From positions 8,031,001-8,095,000 of the forward strand of contig NC_135553.1 in NCBI RefSeq assembly GCF_964340395.1: a stretch of DNA of 64,000 bases, given 5' to 3'. This stretch comes from Glandiceps talaboti (lineage: Eukaryota > Hemichordata > Enteropneusta > Spengelidae). The first letter of the stretch is position 1, and each line of letters starts with the position of its first letter. Below the pieces are notes generated by a model. It did no database searches and was not told the DNA's origin. It saw nothing but the letters and a program-made list of their open reading frames with translations. Shown piece after piece: positions 26,221 to 37,002 of the stretch. A program made the position numbers and the translations under genes.

Positions 26221-27962
26221 TTAAAAGAAAGAGCTAGAGAGGGGAAGGGAGCGGAGCGGAGGGGAAGGGAAGGCGGGGTGGGGAGAGGAATGGAGAGGAT
26301 TTCGTTATATCTTATTTCTAAAACATGATAAATATCACGAAGTAGAACGAGTATCATATATAAATATGTATGTACTGTTGGCAACTAATATGTTCAAATT
26401 CTACTAAATATATCACCTCAGTTATAAATACATTCTGTATACACGTGAAACTTCGTTTTCATTTATATCTACTTTCTCATACAGTGTGTACCACCCTGCC
26501 CTCTCTCATTGACATTGCCATACGCCGGCGGTGAATTGTTCTGATCTAGAATTAGTCACTATTAGTGGATCGGACACCAGGATCTAAATTTACACGACCA
26601 TAGCGAGTTCACACCGGTTCCTTGATAAAAAAAAATAACTTAAGTTTACCCAAACATCGTTAAAATATTGTACAAAATGTATTCAAGGAGTCTCCGCGAA
26701 GTTGAAATTGTAGGTTAATAATACAGCGGCCATATTAGAAATTCTACCTGTACAAAGTGTTTGGTCTCTGGTGTGGCGGGGGGGGGGGGGGGGGGGCTAT
26801 CGTAAAATTATAATGGTACCGTGAGAAAGAAGTCGTTATCGGTGTTTTCTAATTTCGGTTAAAATTCTACAAAAATGTCCTGTGTACATACTTTATCGAC
26901 CCATATACCTCATACGCACTGATTAAACGACTAAATCAATTTATTTGCATACGATCTCAATGACCCATTTTTTATTTGAATTATTGTCTATAACTGACGA
27001 TAATGACTTTTAGGACAACAAATTAGTTTTTAACTTAGTATTGTTTGTTTATATCAAATCATACCGCTCGCATGAATAATTGCCTTTGAAGTTTCGTGTT
27101 TCAAGAGCATACTGAAATTTCATATCTATGCAGCGAATTGGAGTCTGCCATGTTGACCTTCGAGGGTCACCAGCTGTCAAAATTATGGAGTGGAAAATCC
27201 CCCTTCAAGTTATGCCGGATATACTCTACAGGGTATGACGTAGTCGAACCACTGTTACCAACAACTGGAGGACGTTGACTTTCCTTGTGTAATTCTTTTG
27301 CCGAATTTAGATGAAATTAAGTATTTAACGTGCAAAATAAAAAGGGTTCCGAAGTTGGACTCACCTTACCATTAATATTCATCTGATGATAGATGAGCAA
27401 ATACTTGGCGACACATAGTGTCTGCACTAGTCAATCAACACTTCACCAACAACCGTGGAGTTCAGCCGGTTACTTAAATTTCTGTTCTCAGCTGGTTGGT
27501 TGCCCCTCGAGGACTGCCACTTGATCTTGATTCCTTGAGAGAGAATATGGCTAACGAACAGGGCCAAATATACCAGACTGTTCCTATGACATGGTGACTA
27601 TTGAAAAAAATATATCATTGCAATGCAGTGGTCAAACAATTGATTATCTGTATCTCAAACACGTCATCTACCTGCACTGTGTATTATCAAAGTGAACATT
27701 GTACCCTGGATCGTCGTTACACAACACACCAATTTCAGTGACCACCGCACTCGTGTACAACAAGGTCATGCGTTCCCACAGACACAACAGCATAGATCAG
27801 TGTATACTTGGCGTCAATATATACCAATGTATATGTGCCTGTACCTGTACCCGAATCTCTACTTACCTACCTACATTTTATACTTGAAAAGGATTACCTA
27901 CAAGTGTCTTGTACGTGCCTTTTCTATTTCTATGTATCATATGTCCGTGTCTGTTTTTATTT

Positions 27963-28163
27963 GTATGTATGTATGTATGTATGTATGTATGTATGTATGT
28001 ATGTATGTATGTATGTATGTATGTATGTATGTATGTATGTATGACGCTGTATCTCTTTGGAATTTCCTGCCTGTCTCTCCATGTCGCAGTCTGTCTGGCT
28101 GACTGGCTGTCTGTCTGTCTGTCTGTCCGCCCGCCCCTCCCTCCCTCCCTCCCTCCCTCCCCC

Positions 28164-28259
<96 letters not shown>
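27963..28259. repeat. (TATG)n, (CTGT)n, (CCCT)n and (CT)n compound microsatellite
   Basis: (TATG)n at 27963-28042 and a long (CT)n at about 28164-28259. All overlapping frames are repeat artefacts. Confidence 0.96.
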
Positions 28260-29480
28260 ATACACATTACAAAGATAATGTTTCAATTTTTACATTTACA
28301 TTTAATAAAAACACAATTGGGTGGTTAACGTTGGAGTTTATTGATATGAATGCATCTGAGTGCATCTATTACTTACTGTACTTATAGCAAACATATAGAT
28401 GGAGGAAGGAGGAGTCAGTGTTTTCCAATATTACTGATACGCACGTGAAGGTTTATTACAACTTGTATGTAAGTACTGCCCCACGAAACAGTCTATAGAT
28501 TTCCATTGCTTCTCTGGGGATGCACTACAAGTTCAACTCTGGCTGACCCACTTCCCAAATACTTATTTTGGGTGTACAGCTATTGTAAGGTATGCCACTC
28601 CCCTTCAGGTATCAGCAATATTACAGATACCTGAAAATCGCCTTATCCTGGAGACAGATTCGCCATATTTTCCCCCTCCCAATTGTCCTAAACCAAACAC
28701 CCCCAGTATATAGGAGGTGTTGGGTTTTGTTAGCCAATATTCGGGGCATTACTCTCCGTGAATTACTCCCTGTCACTGTGAGGAATACCCGTACCGCCCT
28801 TTATGGCTTCACTTAAAGGATAGGTCTCCCCATTCGATTTATAAGGGGGAAGAAGGGAAACTATGTTTATTATGTGGCTTACACTTGTGGTGTGTCATGA
28901 CACTTGTTGCCTCCTTGGAGGTAAGAAGCTGTACATCGACAGACTATATGGGGGTAAAAATACATGATAAACATCCAAAGATCTGATTACAGTGTTAGTA
29001 CACGGCCATTGGCACTAGGATCTTCAGGAGGTGAACAGATGACCAGTGGTAGTGTACTATCCAACTAAATGTTTTTAGTTAAAAGCTAGGGATGGCACTA
29101 ATCAAGCCAAGAGACCACAACATTTGTTTACAATCCCTAGTTAAGGTATTATTTTTAGTTATCAATACCTTGATAAAGACATCAAGGTAGCTAGTCATTG
29201 TACTATATTTTAATGGCTAGTTAGTTCAGTTATTTGTACCTCGTGACAGGTGAGGTAAATAATTCAATAGCTGTTTTAATATAGCTAGTTCAGTATAATC
29301 GCATGTACCTTGTTAAAGATAATGGGAAGTTGTTTCAGGTACCATGTTTATGTACATGTAGCTCTTCTTTCTCCCCTAGTAACAGTCCCAGGTGGATACT
29401 CTTGGGCTATTTCACTCCCACAATATCCTCTCAGGGTGCAGCCCTTTTTAAATGAAGTTGGGGGAGGGGGTGTTGTATAA

Positions 29481-29509
29481 ACGGTTTTCAGTGCCCCTCT
29501 GAAAACCGT
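29481..29509. repeat. 11-bp hairpin
   Basis: ACGGTTTTCAG and CTGAAAACCGT flank a 7-nt loop at the end of an unassigned kilobase (28560-29530). Confidence 0.5.
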
Positions 29510-29969
29510 CCTATATAGTTAATGGAGCAATCCATTAGGACGCCTTCAACGGAGAAGGAACTTCTATTGGTATATAAGCGTGTCTACCCGAAAATCCCGG
29601 GGGACTAAAATGAAGATAGGGTATGTATGACAAGACAAGAGGAGAAATCTCTAAAAAGTTATACGTACGCAGCCACACTACAAACGACGTTTGTCTAGCC
29701 TGACGGAAGTCAGTCCAGGAAAGCCAAATTACGTTGGTTGTGATTACAACAATGTCATAACAGACTGGAATGACTGTCGAATATTAGTACAAGTGTCTTT
29801 GAACGCCTAACAGGTCAAATAAGTTATATCGATGTATGTCCAGAATACTCAGATGATTAACAACACGACCATCGTTTGCTTTGGTTTAAATATTTGTGGA
29901 GACTACGTAGATATCTATACATTTCTGTAATGCAGAATGGTGTACAGAAAAGCCCAAGCCATCGATAAA

Positions 29970-31036
29970 CATTAGGGTACAACAGCAAATAAACTAAGTA
30001 TTAATGAGAAAAACACAAAATTCATGTTTATTAGAGGCCGTAGAAAAGAAATGAATATTAGTGGAACCATGTGCATTAATGGTAACGTTATCGAGCAAGT
30101 TGATTCTGCATCTTTTGTTGGCATCGTCTTTGATAACCTTCTTTTATGGAATATGCACATTGACGCTGTCAATAAGACTATTAAGAAAAAATAGGAATCA
30201 TTTATAAACTTAGGGACTTTGTACCCCAAAATATACTTATTTTACTATATAAAACTTTCGTCCAACCACATATAACGCACGGCATAGAAGTCTGGGGAAG
30301 CACTTTTTCCTCCTATTTGAATTGTATTTTACTAGCTAAGCTCAAAAAATGGCGGTGCGAGCAATCACACATAGCCAGTCCGTGATCCATTCTTCACCAC
30401 TTTTCAACACTCTAGAAATTCTTGATGTACATAAACTGCACAGGTTTTTGGTGAGTACCATTGTTTATGATTTGCTGCACAATAACTTACCACATTCTGT
30501 TGATGAATACTGCAATGTGTTAAACTATGAGTACAATACCCGACAAAAAGAACAAAATAATTTATCCGTACCTACTGTGAAAACATTCTATGGTAAACAG
30601 TCAATGACATACACAGGTGCAGTTACATGGAATTCGATACAGCACAGCACAAGAAATGAACCACGAAGGCAGCGATTCAAGTCATCACTATGTAAAGATT
30701 TACTAAAAGAGTATGTAATATAACATTGTACAGTTCTAATATAATATATGACTTCTTTTCATTGTGGCACTCGTATATACATGTATCATGTGTATAGGGG
30801 GGATGGTGAGGGGAGGGGGTTAAGGGTAGAGCTACTTTTTGTATATTTATTTGCACTCTAAACTTATACCATTATTTACTTTAGCCAGGAGTCAGACAAG
30901 ATTAGCATAGCTATTTTCTGACTCCTGTTATCCGATCTAGTTTGCTTTTCCTGTATTTACGTTTGTATTGTACTTATTTTTGATCGGGTAATGAAATATA
31001 TATCATATATCATATCATATCATATCATATCATATC
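29970..31036 (+). mobile_element. Non-LTR retrotransposon (LINE) 3' end, decayed
   Basis: Conceptual translation gives the end of a LINE reverse transcriptase: ANKLSINEKNTKFM, then VDSASFVGIVFDN and GIEVWGSTFSS, then the C-terminal DVHKLHRF, HNNLPHSVDEY and VTWNSIQHSTRNEP to a TAA at 30721-30723. At least two frame breaks lie in A-runs (near 30190 and 30345). The 3' UTR ends in a (CATAT)n tail at about 31000-31036. The C-terminal pattern fits the CR1/Jockey/L2 group. It is 5'-truncated and dead. Confidence 0.8.
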
Positions 31037-31569
31037 ACAATAAATCCATTCACACTATTATGAGGTCACTAACCCTAAAATACATACACATGTATTCATC
31101 ACATATTGTATATTCTGCAATGTGTACAGCTACACATATGATTACAGTCAAAATAAATAGTTGATTACGCAGTACGCCGACCACTGAATTACAACTTTAT
31201 GGAATTTACAGCAACGTTTTTACAATTTACGAAAATAAAATGGCCCGATTACGAAGTAGTAAAATACCCTTGTCCAACTTCATGCCTGTAATTATAGTTA
31301 TAAGCATGCATAGCATACATATAATTAGTTAATAATTGTGTACATGTGATTTTACAAATAATAATGTTCAATGTCTCAAATTGTAAGTTTTCATATCGTG
31401 TTAAACATTCTTACACATAAATTACATACGAAAACAATGAAACTGATTTGATAAAGACACACTTAGTAAGTAATGTGGTAACTGATAACTGTTGACAACA
31501 ATATAAATGTCCTTTTAAAAAGCTTCCCTACGATCGTTAGACCCATATATATATTTGGAGACGTACAGG

Positions 31570-31613
<44 letters not shown>
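31570..31613. repeat. (ATC)n microsatellite
   Basis: Directly downstream of the stop codon of the gene at 31625-32994, so likely in its 3' UTR. Confidence 0.95.
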
Positions 31614-31624
31614 TGTCATTCAAG

Positions 31625-31869
31625 TTAAGATTCTCCCGATTTATCGGCACTATCTTTAATTGCATCTTCATATGATGGAAGACCTGGTACAGGTACTGTA
31701 TTGAATTCATCAGGTGCAAGCTGTATGACACATGACCCATGTTGCCAGTCACCTGTGTACAGATACGGATGATGAGATGATGATACCACTGTGCTGTGAC
31801 GTTAAGAAGAAAAGGAATATCGTGAATATATGGCATTTGGTTTGTTTTGATGTGATCGATCGGTCAGTA

Positions 31870-31931
<62 letters not shown>

Positions 31932-32994
31932 GATAGAACAACCATCCCAACAACCAGGAAAGCAAGTAACAATAACCAACCGACTAATCAGACTTTATCT
32001 AACGTAGCCCAAATACTCCATGGCGATCTGGTTTGACATGCGTACTGGCGGACAACATTGTCGCGTCAGATAGCCAAGTCTCTGGACTAGTATCTATATG
32101 TTCCATGGTTAGGGGAAATAATCAAAGTTTAGTCAATATTCTTCATGCTGAAAATCATCAAACAAATTTGAAATTTGATAACCAAGAAAACATAACATTC
32201 CTTCAGTTATAAATCTCAGTTGCCTAAAGTCTTAATAATTGTAACCTACGATTACAGAGCTCTACAGAAAATACATTATGGTAATCTGGATGCCACCGTG
32301 TTTATCATATCATAACCACAGGTACTCGAATCAATCTGTATTTTAAAAATAAATGTATGGTAAATAAGACTTTACCATACATTTAAAAACAAAATCATAC
32401 AGATTGATTCGAGTACCTGTGATCATAACGATACCGCGACGTTATAGGAACTAGACTTAATACTATGAGGACTCCTTGGGATGATTCCGCAACCCTATTA
32501 GTCTAATAAAACGTTTTATAAAGTATCACACAGTCTAGAGTCAGCTCATGCGGGGATTTTGACAACCGTCTCCCCACTCAACTTGACTCGAGGCTAGAAA
32601 TGTCAGGATGTGATTTGACTTACCTCTGAGACCCTACATTCCATCCTTCATAACGTGCAGGAAGAGTGTTGGCATTTGATATGGTGGCAAGTTGGGGTTC
32701 TTCATCCGTGGCTAGGGTTTCATTTCCGGAGTTCCTGTTAGCCTGTTTGACTAGCCTTGTCATTTTACCGTAAATTACAAATGTCGATGCAAGACAGACG
32801 AATGACAGCAATAGCAAAATAGGTCCAACAACAGTCAACGGAGATCCAGTTCCGTAAAAAGCGATACCAACTATCGTAATAATGACGCCGTTAATCGCTA
32901 ATATTACCCCAAGTCCCACGGATGTGAAGAGTGCACCTTTGTAGGTTCCATGCCGTTCTGATAAGCCCGGAGATTGATCTATGTTTTCGTTCAT
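31625..32994 (-). CDS. Two-span membrane protein with PGLPSYEDA tail, two exons (cluster member 4)
   Basis: Exon 1 is 32994-32624, ending at a perfect donor (CAGAG|GTAAGT). Exon 2 is 31793-31625, after the acceptor TTCTTAACGTCACAG. Two leftover bases plus one join in phase, and the protein is 179 residues. Membrane spans are at about 22-46 and 51-76, followed by YGKMTRL. The second exon carries PGLPSYEDAIKDS (about 160-172), an LPxY motif nearly identical to PGLPSYDDV in the gene at 24680-25297. Unspliced, exon 1 stops right after the donor, so the PY module would be lost: the motif depends on splicing. The stop codon is followed by an ATC microsatellite in the likely 3' UTR. Function is not known; a WW-domain partner is inferred from the motif only. 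Confidence 0.75.
31869..31930. repeat. (CAAT)n microsatellite
   Basis: About 15 units in the intron of the gene at 31625-32994, close to the second exon. Confidence 0.95.
32310..32430. mobile_element. Palindromic MITE-like repeat near cluster member 4
   Basis: CACAGGTACTCGAATCAATC on the left is mirrored by GATTGATTCGAGTACCTGTG on the right. The inner ATGTATGGTAAA / TTTACCATACAT pair sits around a 6-nt loop, with a short mismatch zone between. It lies inside the intron of the gene at 31625-32994. Confidence 0.65.
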
Positions 32995-34540
32995 GTCTCC
33001 CTTGAATTGAAATATGATAATCGTGCTCTCTTCCTCGGTGTCCGTTCAAACCAAACCAACAATGTTGTTTGACCGTGCCTGGGGCAACGTAAAGACTACG
33101 ACTCGAAGACCTATCGCAGAATTTCGTCCTTTAGATCTGTTTACAACAGCAGTCAGGAAATCGAGCGGCTGCTCATGGCGATATGATACCACCACTAAAA
33201 GAATGGCACAGCAGCAAGGAATTCCTACAGACCGTTCTGAAATGACCAAAAAACGTTACTACATTTTGACACGATTTACGAATCATATATGAAATGCCAG
33301 AATTTACACATTGTATTCAATGTCACGTGGTATATGTTCAATATATAGATAGTTTTCATAGAGGCAAATATTTATTTTACCTTGCGTCAACGTTAATATT
33401 ATACAAGTTTGTTGACTATATTGCCCATCGTAAATGGGACAATAGCAGTATGTCTATTTGTACATTATGTACACTCCTTACACGTATAAAGAATGGCAAT
33501 CAATAACATACTGAACGTATGATTACATATACTCAAATGTTATCTTATCAGAAAGAAAATAAATTTGGATCGGTTGTCCATGTCGTCTGTAAATAAACAA
33601 GCGCATGATGAGTGTTATCTTGCACCCGTGACACTGCGATATCTGTCACGCAGGTAGATATATGTAGGTGTGCCGTGAACAACCAGATCCCGTCACATGG
33701 GTCAACTGAATTCGTTGGTATCAAAGAGCAAATATTGCTTGACGAGACCCCTGAAGAATACTATAGTGCGAACCTTTGTCTGATATTACTCACCATAACG
33801 TACGAGCTTCACAGTTTGTACACGTGTGGTCAACTAGGTGAGGGCCCGGGAGGGAGTTTAGGTCAAGTCCGTTAAATTCCGACTGGAGTCTGGTACGAGC
33901 GATGGCCGATCGGTGTTGTCGTCCGTTGTCCCTTGTTTGATCATCTCTAATTTATGTGCATGCTTTGAAGAGGTTTGATATGTGGACTTTGACAGGATAC
34001 AAGTCTATTTTCTTTCGGTAAATCATTTACTCGCATAATCAAAATATTAATAGAAGTTTATCAGTAATCGTCACAAGAGGGAGTACTACGACATTCGAGT
34101 GCCTTGCTTATTAATATTTATCCAATTATGCAGTTTCGTCAGACTGCCACTGGGGCGGCTCTCTTGGAGCGATGCAGTGAAGCTATTGCAAGGTTGCCAC
34201 TGATTGGAAAACATAGTACTTGTTATATACTTTATCACTAAGAATACACTGAGCCAACAGATGTGCTTGTTTCCTTTGTTTTCTAACCGATCAGAATGAA
34301 CCTTGTAAAGTGCTTCTCTGGCTCTCTTCCGTCTAGAAAGCCAGAAAGTATAGGTAATCCCCAGAAATAACCGAGATTATCCAATGATGGGGGAAGGGGG
34401 GGGGGTGTCATTTTTTAGCAATGTTTTCGAAAAAACGCCCTTGGCAGAGGGTCACATCTTATGTAACAGACTGGGCCCCTGGCACTTGTAATTACTATAT
34501 GCTCCCTTATATACATCAAAGTCTATACTATCATACATCT

Positions 34541-34572
<32 letters not shown>

Positions 34573-34588
34573 TGTATGTATGTGTGTG

Positions 34589-34640
<52 letters not shown>

Positions 34641-35540
34641 TATGTATGTATGTATGCATGCATGCATGCATGCATGCATGCATGCATGTATGTATGTATG
34701 TATGTATGTATGCATGTATGTATGTATGTATGTATGTATGCATGTACATATGTGCGTAGGTAGGTAGGTAGGTAGGTAGGTAAGTGTATTTTTTGATTAC
34801 CATATGCATGTGACAACGTAACCCTTATCTCCTATAACGAACGCATGCTTCAGATATGTATTCTCATGCCTTATATGTCGCCATAATGATAACATAATTA
34901 TGCTAAATTATATCACCACGATAGTGGATGTTTACACTTTAGAAGTAGTCACGCATACATATAACGTTACCCGTAATGACCAATTGTGCATCATATGCAT
35001 TTTGTATCAACTAGCCTGCTGCAACCCCTTGGTATTTGAACACCGCTGTCATTTAAGTGTGTTGCGACATTCCATTTTATTAACATCAAATCGGGAGTTG
35101 CAGTTGGGGAAAGGTAAGAAAGTGTTGTGCATGTGTTTTATCATATCTTCTCTGTACGGAAAAAACCCAACACATTTGGCCATATGGAGAAAGCTTGTGC
35201 AGTGGCGGTGTAAAGGTTGTGAATATTAGACAAAGTTATACTTTCTGATCTAATTTACTAACACGTGAACGACAATTTTGTTTGTATAGATGAACTGACA
35301 TATTTGCAATTTTCTTTGGCGGACTAGACAGTAATTTGTTCCACCAGCGATGTATGATGTAACTGCATGTACCTGTAGTACGTACAATTATACACTATGT
35401 ATCGCAATTATTATCATAATGGCTCTGAGTCTAAGCCTAAGCCTAGTCAGTAGCCATATAAACATATGGAAATTCAATTATTTGCTCTAGACTTTTTATT
35501 TACAAACAGTTTTATGTATATGTGTAGTTGTGAGACATGG
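32995..35540. other. Intergenic upstream of cluster member 4
   Basis: Upstream flank of the gene at 31625-32994 and the compound array at 34542-34783. No other feature is supported. Confidence 0.55.
34542..34783. repeat. Compound (TATG)n (TG)n (TGCG)n (CATG)n (GTAG)n microsatellite
   Basis: Ordered blocks: TATG, TG, TGCG, TATG, CATG, TATG, then GTAG. The TGCG block is CpG-rich. Confidence 0.96.
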
Positions 35541-35549
35541 CCAAATATA

Positions 35550-37002
35550 GGGTGACCCTAAAACGAATGACAACCTGAATGACGGAAAACGAATGACAGC
35601 ATTTCTAGGTGGTAAACAGTGGAATGACACCCTTTTCTACATTCAGTTAGTTGAATGACACCCTCTGCACTGTAAAACCAGTGGAATGACAGCCGCCACT
35701 CTATAAAATAAGTGGAATGACAGCACTTTCAATGCTTTAGAACTGGAATGACAGCATTTCTAGGTGGTAAACAGTGGAATGACACCCTTTTCTACATTCA
35801 GTTAGTTGAATGACACCCTCTGCACTGTAGAACCACTGGAATGACAGCCGCCACTCTATAAAATAAGTGGAATGACAGCATTTTCAATGCTTTAGAACTG
35901 GAATGACAGCATTTCTAGGTGGTAAACAGTGGAATGACACCCTTTTCTACAGTGCAGAGTGTGTCATTCAACTAACTGAATGTAGAAAAGGGTGTCATTC
36001 CACTGTTTATCATCTAGAAATGCTGTCATTCCAGTTCCAAAGCATTAACAATGCTGTCATTCCACTTATTTTATAGAGTGGTGGCTGTCATTCCAGTGGT
36101 TCTACAGTGTAGAGGGTGTCATTCAACTAACTGAATGTAGAAAAGGGTGTCATTCCACTGTTTACCACCTAGAAATGCTGTCATTCCAGTTCTAAAGCAT
36201 TGAAAATGCTGTCATTCCACTTATTTTATAGAGTGGCGGCTGTCATTCCAGTGGTTCTACAGTGCAGAGTGTGTCATTCAACTAACTGATTGTAGAAAAG
36301 GGTGTCATTCCACTGTTTACCACCTATAAATGCTGTCATTCCAGTTATAAAGCATTGAAAATGCTGTCATTCCACTTATTTTATAGAGTGGCGGTTGTCA
36401 TTCCACTTGTTTTACAGTGCAGTGTGTGTCATTCAACTAACTGAATGTAGAAAAGGGTGTCATTCCACTGTTTACCACCTAGAAATGCTGTCATTCCAGT
36501 TCTAAAGCATTGAAAATGCTGTCATTCCACTTATTTTATAGAGTGGCGGCTGTCATTCCAGTGGTTCTACAGTGCAGAGTGTGTCATTCAACTAACTGAT
36601 TGTAGAAAAGGGTGTCATTCCACTGTTTACCACCTAGAAATGCTGTCATTCCAGTTCCAAAGCATTAAAAATGCTGTCATTCCACTTATTTTATAGAGTG
36701 GCGGCTGTCATTCCAGTGGTTCTACAGTGTAGAGGGTGTCATTCAACTAACTGAATGTAGAAAAGGGTGTCATTCCACTGTTTACCACCTAGAAATGCTG
36801 TCATTCCAGTTCTAAAGCATTGAAAATGCTGTCATTCCACTTATTTTATAGAGTGGCGGCTGTCATTCCACTGGTTTTACAGTGCAGAGGGTGTCATTCA
36901 ACTAACTGAATGTAGAAAAGGGTGTCATTCCACTGTTTACCACCTAGAAATGCTGTCATTCGTTTTCCGTCATTCAGGTTGTCATTCGTTTTAGGGTCAC
37001 CC
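35550..37002. mobile_element. Foldback element with nested 31-bp / 155-bp tandem arms and 9-bp target duplication
   Basis: The left end GGGTGACCCTAAAACG has its exact reverse complement at the right end. CCAAATATA flanks both sides (35541-35549 and 37003-37011). The left arm (to 35950) repeats GAATGACA every 31 bp (35591, 35622, 35653, 35684, 35715, 35746). Five 31-bp subunits make a 155-bp unit. The right arm (from 35951) repeats TGTCATTC with the same spacing, and its unit starts at 35951, 36106, 36261, 36416, 36571, 36726 and 36881. The arms are 401 and 1,052 bp and meet with no spacer. It has no coding capacity. A 9-bp duplication and tandem inverted arms are features of foldback (FB) and Mutator-like non-autonomous DNA transposons. 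Confidence 0.93.

Larger units (their letters stand above)
25298..29969. other. Intergenic upstream of cluster member 3
   Basis: Holds the 19-bp tandem repeat, the homopurine array, a G-run (26777-26797) and the TATG/CT array. The stretch 28560-29530 differs in texture, with small hairpins at 28604-28635 and 29481-29509. It looks repeat-derived but I could not assign it. Confidence 0.55.

Noticed and set aside
25713-26384. 223- and 131-codon frames
   Set aside because: Both are translations of the homopurine array and its complement.
27878-28328. Several overlapping frames of 70-139 codons
   Set aside because: They are translations of TATG and CT microsatellites.
29972-30229. 85-codon frame on the minus strand
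   Set aside because: It is the antisense shadow of the LINE reverse transcriptase remnant.
31990-32110. Possible middle exon in the gene at 31625-32994
   Set aside because: Open in two frames on the minus strand, but no donor of acceptable quality, and the flanking exons already join in phase without it.
34421-34816. Frames rich in Met-Tyr-Val-Cys or His-Thr-Tyr-Ile
   Set aside because: Repeat artefacts of the compound tetranucleotide array; the same holds at 50936-51311.
35591-36983. Regularly spaced short motif that superficially resembles a CRISPR array
   Set aside because: The intervening sequences repeat every five units and the arms are inverted, with transposon ends and target duplications. 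The DNA is also eukaryotic.
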